Assembly (NCBI RefSeq): GCF_047495875.1
Contig: NC_092465.1
Location: 11,147,160-11,211,159, forward strand
Length of the DNA stretch: 64,000 nucleotides
Direction of reading: 5' to 3'
Source: Pithys albifrons albifrons
Taxonomy: Eukaryota; Chordata; Aves; Passeriformes; Thamnophilidae
Both the position numbers and the translations under genes were made by a program. A model generated the notes under the pieces. It worked only from the letters and a program-made list of their open reading frames with translations, searched no databases and was not told where the DNA came from. Positions within the stretch are counted from its first letter, which is position 1. The number at the start of each line of letters is the position of its first letter. Shown piece by piece: positions 9,103 to 23,267 of the stretch.

Positions 9103-11970
9103 AGCTATTGCAACATCAGATTGGAAACAAACTACTAAAACATTTCCTTTTTTTAAAGTCTTCATCTGTCACACATCTGAAAATATAAGGCCTGAGAAAG
9201 TTGAAGAGGGCAGTCTGTCTTACACCTGGCCCAGGGGAACCTGAGAGTCAGGGTGTTGTCAGTCTGTGGTGCTGTGTGTGCTTCTGTGTGCCTGTGCAAG
9301 AGGAGAGGCTGAACTGCTCAGAGTAGGAGTTGTTTCAGGATGTTGGATTGGGGTTATTGTGGTAGATGGGAGGTTTTGGTACTGTGGGAAGACATGTTCC
9401 CATCACGGCTGAAAGCTGACCCAGAGCCAGAGTGGAAGCCGAAGGTGTGTCTTTCCTGTAGTCCCTCACTACAACTTTTTCATCCAACATTAAGGACTCA
9501 TTATGTTTGAATCATAGTGATCTGGATGCAGGGATTTTTCAACATGAAACAGAAGAGGAGGGATAACCCAGTTTCTCTTTGGTGTAAAGTTGCTGCGGGA
9601 AACCACATGATGTTCTGTGGACATTGGGGGTTTTAGTAATTGAACCATATTTAGAGTGCAGCTGATCTGTTTCTGATCTTGGACTATGAAGCAACAACTC
9701 AATCAATGTCTTATTTGAGCTTGAGAACTTTACACCGTGACCCTGCTCTGCTTTAGCATCATGCTTTCAATATTTTTATGAGTAAAGTAATCAGTGGTAC
9801 TGGCTTACAGATACTATAAAATATTTTGCAGTCTGTGTCCCTAATGTTTCAGGACCTCAGCATACAGAGGAATTAGGTCTTACTTATTAGGCTCCCAGTT
9901 ATCCCTTGCATGTAACTTTGGTAAGTACAGCCCCTGAGAATGTGCTCCTACACCACTAAGGGGCTGTGTTTGGACATGCACTTCCTATCTGTAGGAAAAC
10001 TATGCACAGTGTTGTGTCTGAGTATCATCTTCCTCTGGATGCCTGAAACTGACTGCCCAAACTCTGCTCTTTGCATCCAGGGTGTACAGCTCTTGAAGGA
10101 GGTGTGTGTGCACCCATCCCTTCACAAACCTTACACAGATCTCACACTCCAGGTGGAAGGGCCAGAGAAGGTGGAGTCAAGGTTAAGCTGCCCCTTATAC
10201 ATGCAGTGGGTCTGTCAGCCACAGTGGTGCTGAAGTCATCTCCAAGCAGGAAACAAGGTGGTAGGAAATATTTCCACATTTCTGCTCAAGTTTATCCCTT
10301 CACAGAGAAGAGAATGAGATGTTAAATGGGCAAAGGAGAGTTATTCTGCATCATAATATCGAGGGGACTCACCTGGCCCAAGGGAACACAGGATCCTTGT
10401 CCCTTTTGTCAGGATTGTCAATTCTCAGTTAAAATTTAATTTCTAGCATTTGCTTGTCATCCTCCCTCTCACTGGAGGCAGTGTGCTGATTACACACCCC
10501 AAAATCATTCCTTTCTTACCACCAAAACACTGTGCTGTGTGTGGTGGGATCTCACAGTCATTTCAGAATGCTGTGCTGCAGTTTGCTCTGCAGCAGTTTA
10601 GGGTGAGGAGTGGAGATGAATACCCTCTCCTGTTAAAGCTGTAGTGGGTGGGATGACATCAATACAAAGTAAACACCTGGAATGTAACCTCGGTCAGGAA
10701 CATCTGCTTTGCAAGGACTTCTCTGGCATCTTTGCCAATGAAGATTTACCTTCTGGGTATGTTCACTGTAGCATCTGTTTGCCTCTTACCTTCATCTCTC
10801 TCCATCACTTTGCTGAGACCACATTTGTATTGTGAAAACTTTCAGTGTTAACATTGGGTCAATATGGAGTTCAACTGCTTCATGTACTACAGCTTATTTT
10901 AGGGACTTGCTTTAGAAGTCAACCATGTTAATTCTTTTGAATGTGAATCTTGAATTTAAGAGCTATGCTCTCATTGTGACACATTGTGACATTTTCTTTT
11001 GTTTAACATTTTTCTTTGTATGTATTTTTCCCCCACAAATGCTTTGTGGAATGCATGAGAACAGGGTCCTCTCCAGCCTATATTGGGAGAAGCATCTAAG
11101 AGAAGTGGAGTGGACACTTCAAAAACTGAAAACTCTTACAAAGTTGTAAAAGGTTTAGTGAAAATCACTCTCACTTCAAATCTGTCCACCTACCTGAATC
11201 TCATCTTCTCTGTTTTTTTGAAAATGCAGAGGAGGAACAAATCTCACTTTGATGAAATTGCTTCATCTTGTTCCTTAACCACCTGAATAACCCAATATGC
11301 TAAAACTATGCTAGGGAAACATTAAAGCAGAAACAGAAGAACTCAAGAAGTTGACAGTGATTTGTGTTGCCTTGTGCGTATGCATTTCTACATAGACCTT
11401 GAATTATTGATTAGCTGTTATTTCAGTAATTGATTTTTCTGCAAATTTGCACTGCCCTTACAGAAACCTGCAAGAATGAAAATGTTAATTTTTCTTGTTG
11501 AAACAATCTAGTATGTCTTTAATGGCTTTTATGAGGCGATCCTGTTCTTCTATTGCACTGCTGATCTATGGAAATTCCGTACAGTGGATTTAGTTTATAC
11601 TGAAATACATGAGAGAAAATGGGGCCTTTTGTTGTTTTGATACATTTCTCTTCCTCCAAGCAATAACTGTTGTGCATTTAGCAAGGTATTTTTCATGTGC
11701 ATTTAAACATTGGAAGCATTACTGTAGTGTTGTATAAAGCCTTTGTCACGGACATGGAATTTCATGCAGCAGTAGGTTTAGCTGAGTGGCTTTTCAGTCA
11801 TGTAGCAATTCCCAGATTAAAGACAGTCCAAAACTATGAAGTATAAGTAATCACATTACTTTAAATAATATCTGTTTGTAATATTTCTGGTAATTTCTGT
11901 TATAGGGCAAGAATTAAATTAGGATAATAATAAGCCTCAGATTATCAAAGACAAATTAGTCTGTTTCTAA
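9103..11970. other. Non-coding host DNA, no gene seen
   Basis: Overlapping open frames of 60-97 codons occur on both strands without domains or consistent splice sites. The composition resembles the rest of the host region. Confidence 0.45.
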
Positions 11971-12830
11971 AGGGCATCAAAACAGCTACACTGGGCCAAA
12001 GCCCTTCCCTGACTCAGACCAGAGCTCAGTCCTTCACTCTCTTTTTCCGAGGCATCTGCTACTGGCTGGTGTAGGGCAGCAGGAGCAGGATTCCTTTCCA
12101 GCTTCTGGCAGCTGCCCTTGGCTACTGCTTACACTCGAGGTTGTATCTGCATCATTGTATTTAATAGTCCACGATGGACCTTTCTTCCATGAATGTCTCT
12201 AATTGCTCCTCTTTTAATCCATTTATGCTTTTGGTTTTCAAAACGTCCTGTGGCAGTAAGTTCCACAACTTAATTGTGTAGTGTATAATTAAAAAAAAAA
12301 TGGCCCCTCTTGTTTTAAACAAACTGTTTGACCATTTCATTTGGTGTCCCCTGTTTCTGGCACCATGAGAACAGTGGTTCCTGCTCACTGTCTCTGTGCT
12401 ATTCTTGATACCAGACCATAATCATGTTCTCCACAGTGATCTCTATTGCAGGCTGCAATGTCCTCATCTGGATAATCTCTTCTGGTGAAGAAACTTGTTT
12501 GAACCTCTGCTATTTATCTCTTCATTCTCCCTGTTTTTTTCTAATTATCCCAAATATATTTCAGAACTGTGTGCAGTACTGAAGATGTGGACAAAACTCA
12601 GTTTGCGTGCAGAGAGATGATGTTCCTGTCTCTTTTGTAATCATCTCTGACATTGTTTTTCCTTTACCATTCCCAAGCACTTGAGTTGGTGCTTTCAGAA
12701 AGCTCCATGTTATGATTTCAAGATCTCTCTCCTGAGTAATAACGGGTAATTTAGATCACATAAGTGGGTATGCACTAATCTGTGGGTTGTATCATGTATA
12801 GCCCATTGCATTTACTGACACTGCATTTCC
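11971..12830 (-). repeat. Ancient CR1 LINE 3' region (reptile/bird-wide type)
   Basis: The plus strand is the reverse complement of an old CR1 3' region. Landmarks in order are 'cagctacactgggccaaa' (11983-12000), a 'ccagcttctggcagctgcc' part (12098-12116), 'gatggacctttcttccatga' (12173-12192), 'gtggcagtaagttccacaac' (12251-12270), 'catttggtgtcccctgtttc' (12339-12358), 'cagaactgtgtgcagtactg' (12562-12581) and 'caagatctctctcctgagta' (12719-12738). These match the CR1 family widespread in turtles, crocodilians and birds. Divergence is high and small indels are frequent, so the copy is old. The right boundary is approximate. The small open frame at 12161-12388 lies inside this repeat and is not a gene. 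Confidence 0.82.
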
Positions 12831-15800
12831 CAGTGTCCCAAAGCAGCTTTCTTCCCTTCTGCTGTTTATAGTGTTTATCTTTGCATTATGAACTGAAAAA
12901 ATAATGTATGTGTAGATTTTTGCCTCAGTTGTTGCCTGCTTCAGTTGAATTGTGATTTCCTTGAATTCAGGTTTTGCCACTGCTATACAAAGCAACACCA
13001 AGTTTTGAGGTGAAAATGAGCCATTTGCTCAAGCAAAGAACCACACGAGTGTGTTTGTGCTTTTCTGGGTACCTAAGCTAGCCTTGGACTTCTTACGTAG
13101 CCCTGCCCTGTGCTGGCCTGTCTGTACCTGCACAGATAGTGCTCAGAGAGCAAAGCTGCTGTCTGGCAGGAACACTTTTCTCTCAGAGGGATAGATTTCC
13201 ACTAAACAGTGCATTTAAAAAACCAAAAAAGGTTATGTGGCTTACATAGGGCCATAGTATGGCCATATAAATTCATTAAATAAACAGATGAAAAGTAGAT
13301 AAAGGCCTCTTCATGCTGTCCCTCACAAAGGCAAGGCAGGAAATGCCACCTGGGCAGGAAAAGCAGAGTGTAAGCAGGACAAAGGGTGCAGCAAGGGACC
13401 CTTCTTTCCTCCAGCTCCTTCCTTACCTCTGGGTGCACAGACGGGACTCTGCTCAAGGTCTGCTTTGTTCTTCACACCTTCTCTCTCCTATTTCTATATC
13501 AGTGCTAAACCAATGCAAAACTAAATACAAAGATGAAAATCCATTTTACTGGCCTCTGACGTGCTGAAAGTACAGTATTTCTGGAAATGGAAAACTTGTG
13601 TGCTGTGACTGACTGACTGACTGATGGAAAATATAAAGCTGAATAGCTTGGTAAAAAATCCAAATAATTTATTTTCTCTGAAGCTCTGTCTTCTCAAGTA
13701 GTAAAGCAGTAACCAAATTTGGTTCCTCAGAGGCTTGTGTGGTCATTGGGTGTTTAGTATTGAGTAAATATTAGCTTTCATGGTCTGGTGGATTTGTGGT
13801 ACTATATGTGATTACCATATTTTATTAAGAGGTATCTTTGAACATCTGTGTGATAAATAACTGCAGCATTATGTCAACTTGTATCTGTCATGTGAGTTCA
13901 GACACAACCAGAAAGGCAGCCTTTCTTCCATGGCAAATGCATGTTTTTGATGGTTTTTTTTCTTAGCCAGAAAAAACAAGCAGACTTTTGTACTCTGCAG
14001 CTCTGTGGTTATTGTCTTTTTGCTTCTTTGCACTAGGGGATGAAAGTGGAGGGAGTGTCTTTAAAATTACTGTCCCTATCTATTAATTTTTTTTCACCTG
14101 CTCCCATTATTATCCAGAAATAAAAGTCTCAACTTCTTGGGTGGGAGTAGAGGGTACAAGAGGGCCATTAAATGCTACTGGTATGAGTGACAGCGAGTGA
14201 GCGACTGCTCAGGAACCAAAACTAAAACTACTGAATGCATAACGAGACCTGAGATAAGCCGCAAAGGAAAGCAGGGAAAAAGTCAGTTAATAAATACAGT
14301 AGATGAAACATCTGGCAGAGAGCCTTCCCTTTTACCTACCCCTTGTCATTCCCAGAGAATCCACTGAAGATAAATTTAGAATCTCCGAATCTATTTATTG
14401 TATGATTTTTGTGTGTGTGTGAAAGTTGATATTGGGAAAAATGGGAATGTTTCCATTTCCGGGTTTTGGATTGCTGAAGGAGGAAAGGAGGGGCATGGTT
14501 AGGCATCACTGCACAGGAGAACCAAAACATTTTGCTGACCCCAAAAGTTTTTCAATAGCATATGAGCCAACTAATCCCTTGTGGATATAGCTTGTATTGA
14601 TCTCATTAATGGACCTCTAACAATGAAACTTCCCAGCTGCAGATGGCTTACAGACAAGTGGAGAATACACAAAAGAGATTTACCTTGTTGACTATATTCC
14701 ATTATATTCTACTGTGTTGCTATATATAAACATAGATGGATTTTCTTTTTAATCCTGTAACCCTTGAACAAATAAACTGGGCTTGTCAAACTGGTAGAGG
14801 AAATCTGTCTAGGAATGCTCTAGTTAGGTTATTTCTGAATCACCAAAATTTTACAATAAAGATGTGAAACTTTTAAAATCTACATTTATGAGGAATGTCC
14901 CAGCTAACTTGTATTTCAGTCTGATAATTGTTCAACATACTGTTTCAGAAACATAATAATGAGAAATGGAAAAGCATATGTTGGGAACAACTGCAAGAAA
15001 AAAAAAGTGTCATTTTGTACTTCGACAAGTCTATATATGGAGATGAGTAATTTCACCCACCTCTCAAAAGGAATGTGGCCACTGATGAGAAGCATCTTGC
15101 ACCCCTGTGGGGCAGATCAGGGCAAGTAACAATACAAACTACCCCAGGCCACAGCTACTAATCCCTGTCAAAGACAGGTCCTCCTGTCCTGTTCCTGCTC
15201 TGCTAAGGAAAGTTTGCCCTCTGCCAACAGAGCATTAGCTGCAAACTTCTGAAGAGATTTCCTTTCCGTTGCCCTGCAAGATCAAAAGCTTCCCAATCTA
15301 AAGCTTGGAGTAGATATGCACTTCTTAAATCAAAAAACAAAAGATGAAAGAAATTCTTCAGCTTTTGTTAACTGCTTTGTCTCTCATTGCTAGGCCAATA
15401 TTTAATTTTGCATGCTGTACTGACTGTCACACGTTTTCTCTGAGTCAAAGTAAATTAGAAGTAGAGTAAAATGTTATTATTGCAAAAAAGTAAGGTCAAA
15501 TATGCACCTGGACATGCTTATGGAAGCACTGAGTATGCTTTAGTAGCTGTGCTTTTCTGATCCAGGGTAGATTCATGACTCTTAATCATTTTCCTCAGAT
15601 TAGGAGGAAGAAAGACTAATAACATCAGAGTTAAGGCATAGATATGCTCTCCTCAATTCCACATGGGAGAAGGTCCTTAAGAGAAGCTTTAGAAAATCCT
15701 TCACTCTGAAGGAGGCTGTATTAGATCCAAAGACGATTAGCTGCTGCTCTGGGTCCTCCCACTCCCACATGCTCCTGTATAGATTATAATTCAACGCATA

Positions 15801-17957
15801 GAAAAGCATCACTGGGGCAGCAGTGCTGGGCACTGAGGTGGAAGTTAATGGGATGAAATGTAACTGTATTATGGTGTGAAAGCGAGTGATGGTTGGTTAC
15901 TTCAATCTCAGAAATGGATTTGTAAGGAAGATTTCTGCCCGAGTGAATTATGTGAAATTATTCACAAAGCTGACAGTTATTAGTAGCAGACCTAATTGGA
16001 ACATCATGGCAGGATTGGAAATTTTTGCAGAAGAGCCTGAGTGGTTTTGTCAGTTGTATGTATGCCAGTAAAATGCTGATAGCCTGGGGATCCAAGACTG
16101 CATATGCTTAAACAGCAAATGAGGCTCTCCTAGCATGGCTGTATTTCTGTGAACAGTTTGTGAACCCCTGGAGCTTCACCCTGTGTTACTTCTGAGGGTT
16201 TTCTAGTAAATTTATGTACTACTAGAAACAAATCAGCATTGTGCTCTGTACATAGTCTTGTCTGGAGTGCAGGTGAGCAGTGCTGGTGGTTGGGGCTCAC
16301 CTGGGTCCTGTGGGTTTCCTCTTCTTTTTTAATGCCAGGAGTGGGCACATGTGGGCACCTTTAAAAAGGGAAAGTTGGGGTTTTATTGGGGGAAATACAC
16401 CCAACCCTAACTGTTTGGAAAGGTTTGGGTCTGAAGGAATGTGGGTTTGTACCTCAGGAAGGGCCTGGTCAACTTCCTCCCTTGTGTCTGCTCATTTTCG
16501 GTCTAATGCTCAGTCTCTTGTGGGACACAGACCCCTCTGGTTTTGGGTGGATCAAGGGGGACACAACCTTCTCACTGCTAGTGAGGGGGGTTTTCAGCCA
16601 CAGCCCTGCCTGTGGGATGGGGGAAGGAAGCAGGTCAGCTCCTGGAGCTCTTCCTCACACCTTGTATTATCCTTCCAGAAGATCTTGGAAACAAACTTTG
16701 ACAGGCTCTTCTGTTTCTACTTGGGATTTTCAGCCTGATTTTCCAAGCAAATGAGGCTGTGTGATCCCACTGTCTATGAATTCCCCTTGCTGCCTCACCA
16801 GGGTATTCTGAACCACCTCACTGGTTTCCCACCATGATTGACAAGGCAGATGAGCTCTCAGAGGTTACCAAGGCTCCCAGAAATTGTGTAAAGTAGCACC
16901 TGAGTAGGGGAGGGTGACCCAAATTCATGCCCTGTGGAGGGTAAGGCAGGTAAAACTCGGGACCAGGAGCAGCAGTTGGCTGAAAGGGTGGTGGCCCAGT
17001 GGCCATTGCTGTGAACAAACCCTGTGCAGGTCATTCCTTACCAGGAGACAGCACAGTGGTGCACCATAGCTGAAGACAGAGGGTACAGGCAGGTGTGTAA
17101 ATCAACCCCTCCTTGTGCACTGAAATTTGTCTGTCTCCCTTCCTTTCCTTCTTCTTCTGACAGGGTGTCTGCACTCGGGTGTGCTTTCCATTTCAACAAA
17201 GCTTTTAAGGAGCTGAGTTTGCTGAAAATCAGTCTTTGGCACTTACCCTACAGGAGACATGGCCTCATGAGGAAAGGAGAGGGTGGGCAGTGGGGTTTGC
17301 AGTCCTGCTTAGCCACCTCAGGACCCTCTCCATCCAGAGTTTGATTCACATAACCAGAGCCTCTGAGGCAGGAAATGCATTACAATGATGGAAGGGGCCA
17401 CAGTCTGTAACCAGCCTCTGTGTTCATGAGATAAAAAGTCTAGTTGGTGCAGTGAGGTCCCCGTGTCACTCCACTACCCCTTAATCTGCTGGCAGTAGGG
17501 TAAAGGTATGGCCATAACCCAGGAACACAAACCTCACTTCTGAGTACTGGAGGAACATGGTGGTGTCCTTGCTCTCAATCCCTTCCCATGACATCTGCTA
17601 GAAGGCAAAAGTATTTTTCCCGGGGATGTGAGACAGTCATATGAAAGCCCTGTTTGCTGCACAACCTCCAGCCGAGCCAGCATAAACCTCCCTTGACCAT
17701 TCCTGGAAAGCCAAAAGCAAAGTTGTCATCTGTTGTGTTGCCTGTGGCTCCCTTCACAATGTGAGAGTTTTTCCGTCAGTTGACGTGCAGATGCATCCTC
17801 TGGGGGAAGGCAGACTTGTCCCAGAAATGCTGTGGTGACACAGAAGCAGGATAAGGTTATGAGGTGGGACCACGGTTTTCTCTGGAGACTCAGCAGCTGG
17901 CTCTGAGTGTTGCAGGGCTGCTTTGGTACAGCTCTTTCTCCAGAGGTAACACTGCCT
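12831..17957. other. Non-coding host DNA with a short (GACT)n run
   Basis: The only simple repeat of note is a GACT tetramer run at 13606-13624. Two long overlapping plus-strand frames at 16280-16754 lie in a G/T-rich stretch poor in stop triplets and do not resemble a protein. I see no promoter or supported exon. Confidence 0.45.
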
Positions 17958-18468
17958 TGCTCTGTGTTCAGTTCTGGGTCCCTCAGTTCAGGAAAGATAT
18001 TGAGGTGCTGGAGCAGGTCCAGAGAAGAGCAACGAGGCTGGCGAAGGGACTGGAGCACAAATCCTATGGGGAGAGGTTGAGGGAGCTGGGGGTGTTTAAC
18101 CTGGAGAAGAGGAGGCTCAGAGGTGACCTCAGCACTGTCTAGAACTACCTGAAGGGCAGTTCTAGCCAGGTGGGGTTGGTCTCTTCTCCCAGGCACTCAG
18201 CAATAGGACAAGGGGGCACGGGCTCAAGCTCTGCCAGGGGAAGTTTAAGTTGGAGATCAGAAAAGAATTCTTTCCAGAGAGAGTAATCAGGCATTGGAAT
18301 GGCCTGCCCAGAGAAGGGGGTGGATTCCCCATCCCTGGAGGTTTTTAAACTGAGAGTGGCCGTGGCACTGAGTGCCATGATCTGGTAAAGAGACTGGAGT
18401 TGGACCGAGGGTTGGATTTGATGATCTCGTAGGTCTTTTCCAACCCAATCGATTCTATGATTCTATGA
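17958..18468 (+). repeat. CR1 LINE 3' end, younger avian copy
   Basis: A 5'-truncated CR1 covering the end of ORF2 and the 3' UTR. It runs from 'ctctgtgttcagttctgggt' through 'gctggagcaggtccagagaa' and 'aagaattctttccagagaga' to the closing octamer repeat 'gattctatgattctatga' at 18451-18468. The phrase 'gtggcactgagtgccatgat' marks the subfamily and recurs in the copy at 49100. The frame once coded for the reverse transcriptase C-terminus but is broken (for example a stop at 18140-18142). 5' truncation is the normal outcome of CR1 insertion. Confidence 0.93.
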
Positions 18469-21400
18469 CATGGCATTGCCAGCCAGGTGTCACCATGGGA
18501 AGCATCCTGCTGGAGGATGAGCGGGGAGGCTTCCAGAAGAGGGGCAGTAGGAGATGTTTTTTAACTGCCGCTTTCAGAAACTTTCAGCAGCTGTTTTCCA
18601 CCAAATTCTCTCCAAAATACAAAGACCTGGCAATTGTCTGAGACCAAAGTAATAGAGTGCTGCCTGTGAGCAGTGTTGCTGGTGAAATCCGCTTTTTCAA
18701 ATTAAGGGAACACTCCACTAATGCATTGCCATGTACTGTGTGAGCCAGAGAGGGATGTCTGTTCTTTAGTGTGTTTTTTTTTCACAAGTGAAGTGCATGA
18801 CTGAAAGTAACTTCATCTAGATTTTGTTTGTAGCCTGCCTTCGAACTTTTTTCCCCTGATCTTGGGGAATGTACAGAAAGCTTTCAGAAATTATAATTTA
18901 TTTTGGAAACAAAAAGTAAGATAACTGTTACTGCCCAATCTTTACAACTAATGAGCATCTGCATCTCCCAGTTGTGTGGCTTGAAGGTTAAGTTATGGCA
19001 CTCAAAACTGACAGATTTGGGGGAAAAATGTTGAATTCTTCACTGAGATATGGTTTTTTATATGCATCTGAAAAACAGGATTTATATTGAACTAAACTTT
19101 TATAGGACTTCTCTGATATTAGACGTGTGTGAACTGTTTGCAAGTCATTCGATGACAAAGCATTTATGAAAATGTTGTTTTAATTCAGCTTTTTCAGAGA
19201 CACTGATTAATAGTAGAGTAAATTTGGATTTAGGTCTTCTAATACTATAGTATCAGCCATGGTGATGTTGGTACAATACATATACCATGTGCTACCTGTT
19301 GATGGAAGGGTCCTGTGGGCTAGTTTTGCACTGGCAAACTTTGTAGAATAACTGCTGAGAGATGGCGCAGTGGATTCCACAGTGATGTTTGTGGAGTCTT
19401 AGCCTAAGGTGCACAAATAAATTTATTAGCTTCTCCTTCTGGGGGATTTTTGTTAGCACACATTTTAGACTATGAAATAGCCCGAAAGTGTTAATTGTAA
19501 TGTGCGCGTTCTCACTGAATGAAGCTGATTTTCATGGGTAGGGTTTCTTTCTTTTATGTCTAATTTCCTCCCAAAATATCTGCAGTTGGGTTTTGTACAT
19601 TGTGTGGGAGTTACGAGAATTTGCCAGTGCAAGAAACTATAGTGAACTCACTTCTTGGTAGGCACTTCTTACAGATTATATAATACTACACATAAAGTAA
19701 TGGTATGGGTTGTAGGAGCTTCTGACCTGACCTTCTTGTTGGGTTTTGATTCTCTCCTTTGACAGGTGTTCAGTTTGCTGCTTGGGTAATTTGATATGTC
19801 TTTTAATGCTGTTTTGTAAGGTATATGCTTATAATTCCCCAACATAGTGGAGAGCTTCCTCAGGATGCTTTGCTGAGTATTTGTGCTTCAGAGCAACTAC
19901 AGGAATATGCAGAGCTGCTGATGGCAGTGGAAGTACACTGAGGGTCTGCTTTGTTTGTCATAGCTGCAGAATAGTATAGTAAAAACCCAGGGATGCAACT
20001 TAAGTGATCCAAAATAAGATCGGATCTCAAGTCAGCCTCTAATTCAGTTTTTCTTTCAGTTTGTTTCACAACAGGAGTAGTCAAAAGAAAAGGAACATAA
20101 AGCAGGTTTACTCATAGCTTGCTGTTCTATCTGCATACAAACCAAACACGTTGAACTTGGCACACAGACTGTACTCACCACGCTGGGCTGTAGCTGCTTG
20201 GCTTCGCAGAATAGTATTTACAATGCATAGTTAGCATTAAATTTGCCAAAGCCTCAGTCGTCTGGAATGTATTCTCCTTTCCACATTAACAAGCCTGAAG
20301 TTAGATTTCCCAAAATATTTTTGTTTCTATGCCTTTTTAATTTCATGAGCTGCAAACTAAGCTATTGGAGAGCTGCTTTCAACTGCTCACTCAAAAATAT
20401 CCATGTATCAGCCTTGCACTTTTGCGTTTACTTCTTGCTGAGCCAGTTTCACTGTATCACTAGCTTGAGTTTCTCCAACATTTCAATGTGTGTAACTACT
20501 GTAAATGTGATAGCAGATGACTTCCCCCCTACTTGGGTGGGTTTTTTGCTATAATTAGAAATGTTTACTAGACCTGGGCAGGGGAAAGATGATCCCTGAC
20601 TCCTACAAGTCATGCAGGCAGGAGCTGGAGATGTAAGCAGTGTTGTTCTTTACTCAGGTAGAAGAAGCCTCGATTGTTGCAGGTAGTTTTCCTGGAATAG
20701 TATAAGGTACAGTATCTGACATAGATGCAGCTCCTCCTGTTATAGAAACTTTCCCCCTGCAAAAACACGTACAGTTTTTTATTACAAAAAAAGGCAAAAG
20801 AGAAATTTGTTTTCAATGGAGTGACATTCTTATCTTGGGAAGGGAATAAAGAGTTCACTTTAGAGTTCATCCACCAAAGAGCATGTCAGTAAATTTTGTT
20901 GTCCAGCAGATAATAATAAGCAGCACATCTCTGTCAGTGTAGCCTTTCCTGTTTCATCATATCATCTGCCTCCTCTGGGAATGCCATACTTTATAAAGCT
21001 AAAAGGACATTAGCTTTTCAACAACATGCCTACTGAATTTTGAGAGTGGAATTTAAGTATAGGCTTTTCCAATTTCCTAGCTGTATTTCTGTAGGTGGGT
21101 GCAACTTCATTGCAATGCAGGGATATCCCAATAGGCCTGTAGAAACTCCAAGTGATACAAGAAGCAAGCTTGTGATTGTCTGATGTGCGTTACTTTAGTC
21201 CTGCCAGTTAAGTTGTTTCATGTAGCCCTGGTAGCTGTTTGCCTTGATTTCCTCCCATGTATCCCTGTTTGTATACAAACAAACAAAGCATCCATGTTTC
21301 TCTCTCTTCATTTTTTAAAAAAATCTCGATCAGTTGAGTTATTCTGTGGTAAATCACCTGTTTCAGCACTGCACCATAAAGCCGCACAGTTAATTTTGCC

Positions 21401-23267
21401 TGCCTCTGCCCTTGCTGTGTTACAGGGCAGTCCTTGTCTTCATGGTTGACAACCAAAGGAGCTGCTCAGCAAGCAGATGGTGAACTATAAGAATCCATGG
21501 GAGACAAGGCAGGTGGTGAATGATCAAAGCTTGTCTTTGGAGCATATTTTGCAGGTCATCCCTCTCGGTGGCAAAGTGAATTTCTATTCAGTTGTTCTAA
21601 ACACCACCCCAGTGGCACAGAAACTGCTGCTTGCAGTCATTGTTCTTCACTCCAGTGCAAGCTCCTTCAGCAGTGCTCAGGCAAAGGAAGCCATTCCCCA
21701 GCTCCAGTAGGTGATGAAGTGCAAGGGTCTGTGAACCAGTGCAGTCCATGTCTAATATGGGTCACATACATTATCCTGCATTGCAAGCAGGATTTTGCTG
21801 TTTTTCAAGTGAAGTAATTAATGTTCTAAGAATTGTTGTTGTTATCAAGAGCAGAGTAGTATTCAGGAAGGTTGAATTAACTGTGAAGGCTGTTTTCTGG
21901 GCCTAATGAGCCAAGTAGGAGGCATTTCTGGGGGCAATTTAGAGCACCTACAGCACAGCTTCAGGTTTGAATCCCTGTCCAATAAAAGCATGTTCTTCTG
22001 AATCCTTTTGCACAGTCCTTTCAGCTTTTCTAAACCCGAAGTTGAGAGACTAGCAGCAACCTGGAGATGGGCTTTGCTTTTTTGCTGGTTTGTTCATTTA
22101 TTTTCCTCCTCCCTCACAGTATCACCTTGACTTTGTTCCTGAGGCTCTTGGGAATCACAGCAATGCAATGGATCCCTGGAGGGGACTTCAATAATCTATA
22201 CAGCTTCATTTTTCATGACTCCTTCCCTTTTTCTGAATATCCCAAGGCATTCCCGAAAGCTGTTTTTTTATTCGTAAGCATTTTTATTGAAGGCAGTTCA
22301 ACAAGTATTCCTGGGACATGTTTCCACCCTTAAGTGTCCATATTTAGAGTAAAATTCCCTAGAGTCTGATCTCAATAACCCTCTTCTGCAAACAGAGACA
22401 ACTCCTTGTCTTCTGCTCTGTAAATGTGATGAACTATTAATTGCTCTCTGCTTTAAATATCACTAACATATATTAAGAGTTACTGCACTCCTCTCACATT
22501 CCTTTTTTCTAAACTAATCCAGATCTTTCACCCTTTGCTTCTAGTAATTATTCCCCACTGCCTTCATTTTCTAGACAGAAGTGCAACATTTTACTTTCCA
22601 ACTTTGCTGAGTGTTTAATGTTAACAGGAGATTCTTGAAGATGATTGGCAGTGGTTCACAGGTTTGTGTTCTGCTTTAGTTCAGGATGGATTTCACCAAA
22701 ACAGTAGGCCTGACTACATTTATCCTTTCATTTTTCAGCTGCTTCTTTCCTTATTCTAGTTTGTGGTTTTGATTGATTTTCAGAATGGTGTGAAGTTTCT
22801 GATCATAGCTAACCTCTCTTAGTAAAAACATGGAACCACGAAAGCATTGATTACTTTAATCTCTCTCAATCATTAGTTATTTTTTCTCCTTCCTTATGAT
22901 ATATTTACACTATATTCTCTTTTCATCTTTCATGTCCCTCAGTACTTGTATTGCTCTTGGGACGGTGGTTCTGATTTTATCACAGGAGAGTTTTGCTTTA
23001 CATTCATTCTTAGCCACAAGAAGTTGTTTCTGTGTTGGATTTTCAAAACTTCTGAACTTAAGCAGCTAATACCTTCTTGTCTACTGTCCTGCTTCCATCC
23101 TGCTTCCACCCTTTCCCTCTGGCAGCTTTTCAGTGTTTTTCCACTGGAGTTTCTGTTCTAAGGGTCCAGCCAGCTGGTTCCCTGAATTTAAGAAACCCTT
23201 TAAAGTCCATTATCTTCATTCTGCTGCTTCCATTGTTTGCCCCCACACTCGGAGGATAACATCAATG
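18469..23267. other. Non-coding host DNA, no supported gene
   Basis: Mostly AT-rich unique sequence. Around 20559-20851 several frames on both strands are open and splice-like sites occur in both directions, but none forms a consistent exon. Poly-T and poly-A runs are short. Confidence 0.4.

Noticed and set aside
13606..13624. (GACT)n run
   Set aside because: Fewer than five units, ordinary background simple repeat.
16280..16754. Two long overlapping plus-strand frames (152 and 122 codons)
   Set aside because: They use the same DNA in different phases, lie in a G/T-rich stretch poor in stop triplets and show no domain or splice support.
17726..18378. Open frames of 77-156 codons over the CR1 at 17958-18468
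   Set aside because: They lie mostly within or antisense to the CR1 sequence and are by-products of the repeat.
20559..20851. Several open frames with splice-like sites on both strands (a minus acceptor at 20757-20758, a plus acceptor before 20658)
   Set aside because: The plus frame is broken by TAA stops at 20634 and 20703, the minus candidate terminal exon encodes only 33 residues, and both directions look equally plausible, which argues for chance.
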